From RI-92 sp037384645 (GTDB lineage: Bacteria > Pseudomonadota > Gammaproteobacteria > UBA6429 > Thiohalophilaceae), in contig JARRNT010000079.1 of NCBI GenBank assembly GCA_037384645.1, forward strand, positions 1 to 13,823: 13,823 nt of DNA, read 5' to 3'. This document shows positions 13,322-13,823 of the stretch, piece after piece. The notes under the pieces were generated by a model. That model saw nothing but the letters and a program-made list of their open reading frames with translations, searched no databases and was not told the DNA's origin. Position 1 is the first letter of the stretch. Every line of letters starts with the position of its first letter. A program made the position numbers and the translations under genes.

Positions 13322-13823
13322 ATGAAAGCCAAATGGCGATTACTTTGTGGTGTTATTGCCGGGCCATTGTTTATCATAACGTTTATTCTTATCGGCATGT
13401 TACGCCCCCATTACAGCGCGCTACGCAACTCAGTCAGTGCTCTGGCTAATGGCAGGCATGGTTGGCTACAAGTCGCTAATTTCGAAATAACTGGCTTGTT
13501 AATTATGATATTTGCTTTTGGCATACGTCATTACTTCAGGCAAGCCCATGAGAAAGCCGGACGTGCTTCGCTATTTGCTATAGTGGCTGTCGCTGTCATC
13601 GGGGCGGGGCTGTTTAAGACCGATATGCCTGGAGTCAATTACCCCGGAACATTTGGCCTCCAACTTGAACATACCTGGCATGGGACGCTGCATGTTCTGT
13701 TTTCAGTTACGGGGTTTCTCGTTTTGGCTACGGCGTGTTTTATGTTTGCGTGGCAATTTCGTCGCTGGAAATTGACAGGTTGGGCAAATTATTCCGTAAT
13801 GAGCGGAATTGGTATCCTTTTTT
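13322..13823 (+). CDS. DUF998-type integral membrane protein (5' part, runs off the window)
   Basis: The frame is open from ATG 13322 to the right edge, 167 codons, with GGAG at 13311-13314 seven bases upstream. Hydrophobic stretches at about 7-26, 56-70, 84-98 and 126-143, with another starting at the edge, mark a multi-pass inner-membrane protein. The pattern fits DUF998: an N-terminal helix with a GP-x-F motif (GVIAGPLFIITFILIG), then ALRNSVSALANGRHGWLQVANF, matching the S-x-L-x-x-G...GW-x-Q-x-x-NF signature, and a TDMPGVNYPG...HGTLH segment resembling the family's T-D-P...H-x-x-x-H region. Function is unknown in this family. The missing C-terminal part should hold one or two more helices. 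Confidence 0.8.
   Translation, partial: MKAKWRLLCGVIAGPLFIITFILIGMLRPHYSALRNSVSALANGRHGWLQVANFEITGLLIMIFAFGIRHYFRQAHEKAGRASLFAIVAVAVIGAGLFKTDMPGVNYPGTFGLQLEHTWHGTLHVLFSVTGFLVLATACFMFAWQFRRWKLTGWANYSVMSGIGILF

Overview
The window looks like a chromosomal stretch from a free-living Gram-negative bacterium, most probably an environmental gammaproteobacterium. The support is two outer-membrane beta-barrel genes, several Sec signal peptides, a lipobox lipoprotein, an Fnr with the Enterobacteria-type Cys spacing, a YcgN-family protein, a PilZ/DUF2934 pair, and imperfect palindromes of the kind that accompany REP-associated tyrosine transposases (RAYTs). I cannot name a genus. No rRNA, tRNA or CRISPR array is visible.

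Bases 1-6170 form a patchwork. The 3' end of a gene encoding a pilin-like terminal helix is followed by palindromes, then an AT-rich pair of exported orphans (422-958 secreted protein, 1059-2342 lipoprotein), more palindromes, a frameshifted DsrE-like pseudogene (2579-3051), a MipA/OmpV outer-membrane protein on the minus strand, a fragment of an Ig-like (He_PIG type) domain protein, and an intact exported DsrE-like gene on the minus strand with a clear terminator. Almost every junction carries a copy of one of two palindrome classes: a GACAGACCAC class and a GGGTCAGAGAG class. A 56-base copy at 3113-3168 recurs at 5947-6002 with two differences, bracketing the MipA/Ig/DsrE segment. The probable source of the palindromes is further right: 6749-6946 is a decayed RAYT gene with its N- and C-terminal motifs joined by a deletion of the catalytic core.

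Bases 6197-9533 are denser and more ordinary. They hold a YcgN-family Cys-cluster protein, a Crp/Fnr regulator without an iron-sulfur cluster motif, a translationally coupled DUF2934-PilZ pair, and a four-Cys Fnr. Two Crp/Fnr regulators flanking a c-di-GMP receptor suggests oxygen or redox control close to surface or motility control, but the link is positional only.

Bases 9756-13823 hold an 829-residue exported protein of unrecognised family with eleven Cys after the signal peptide, an 8-strand-type outer-membrane beta-barrel protein preceded by an extended -10 promoter, and a DUF998-type membrane protein running off the right edge. The 829-residue protein is the best candidate for an undescribed component. 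The gene-free stretches 132-421, 5752-6196 and 6638-7118 hold palindromes, the RAYT remnant and short hairpins; the gaps at 2343-2578, 5051-5286, 8544-8774, 9537-9755 and 12246-12479 hold little else I can interpret.
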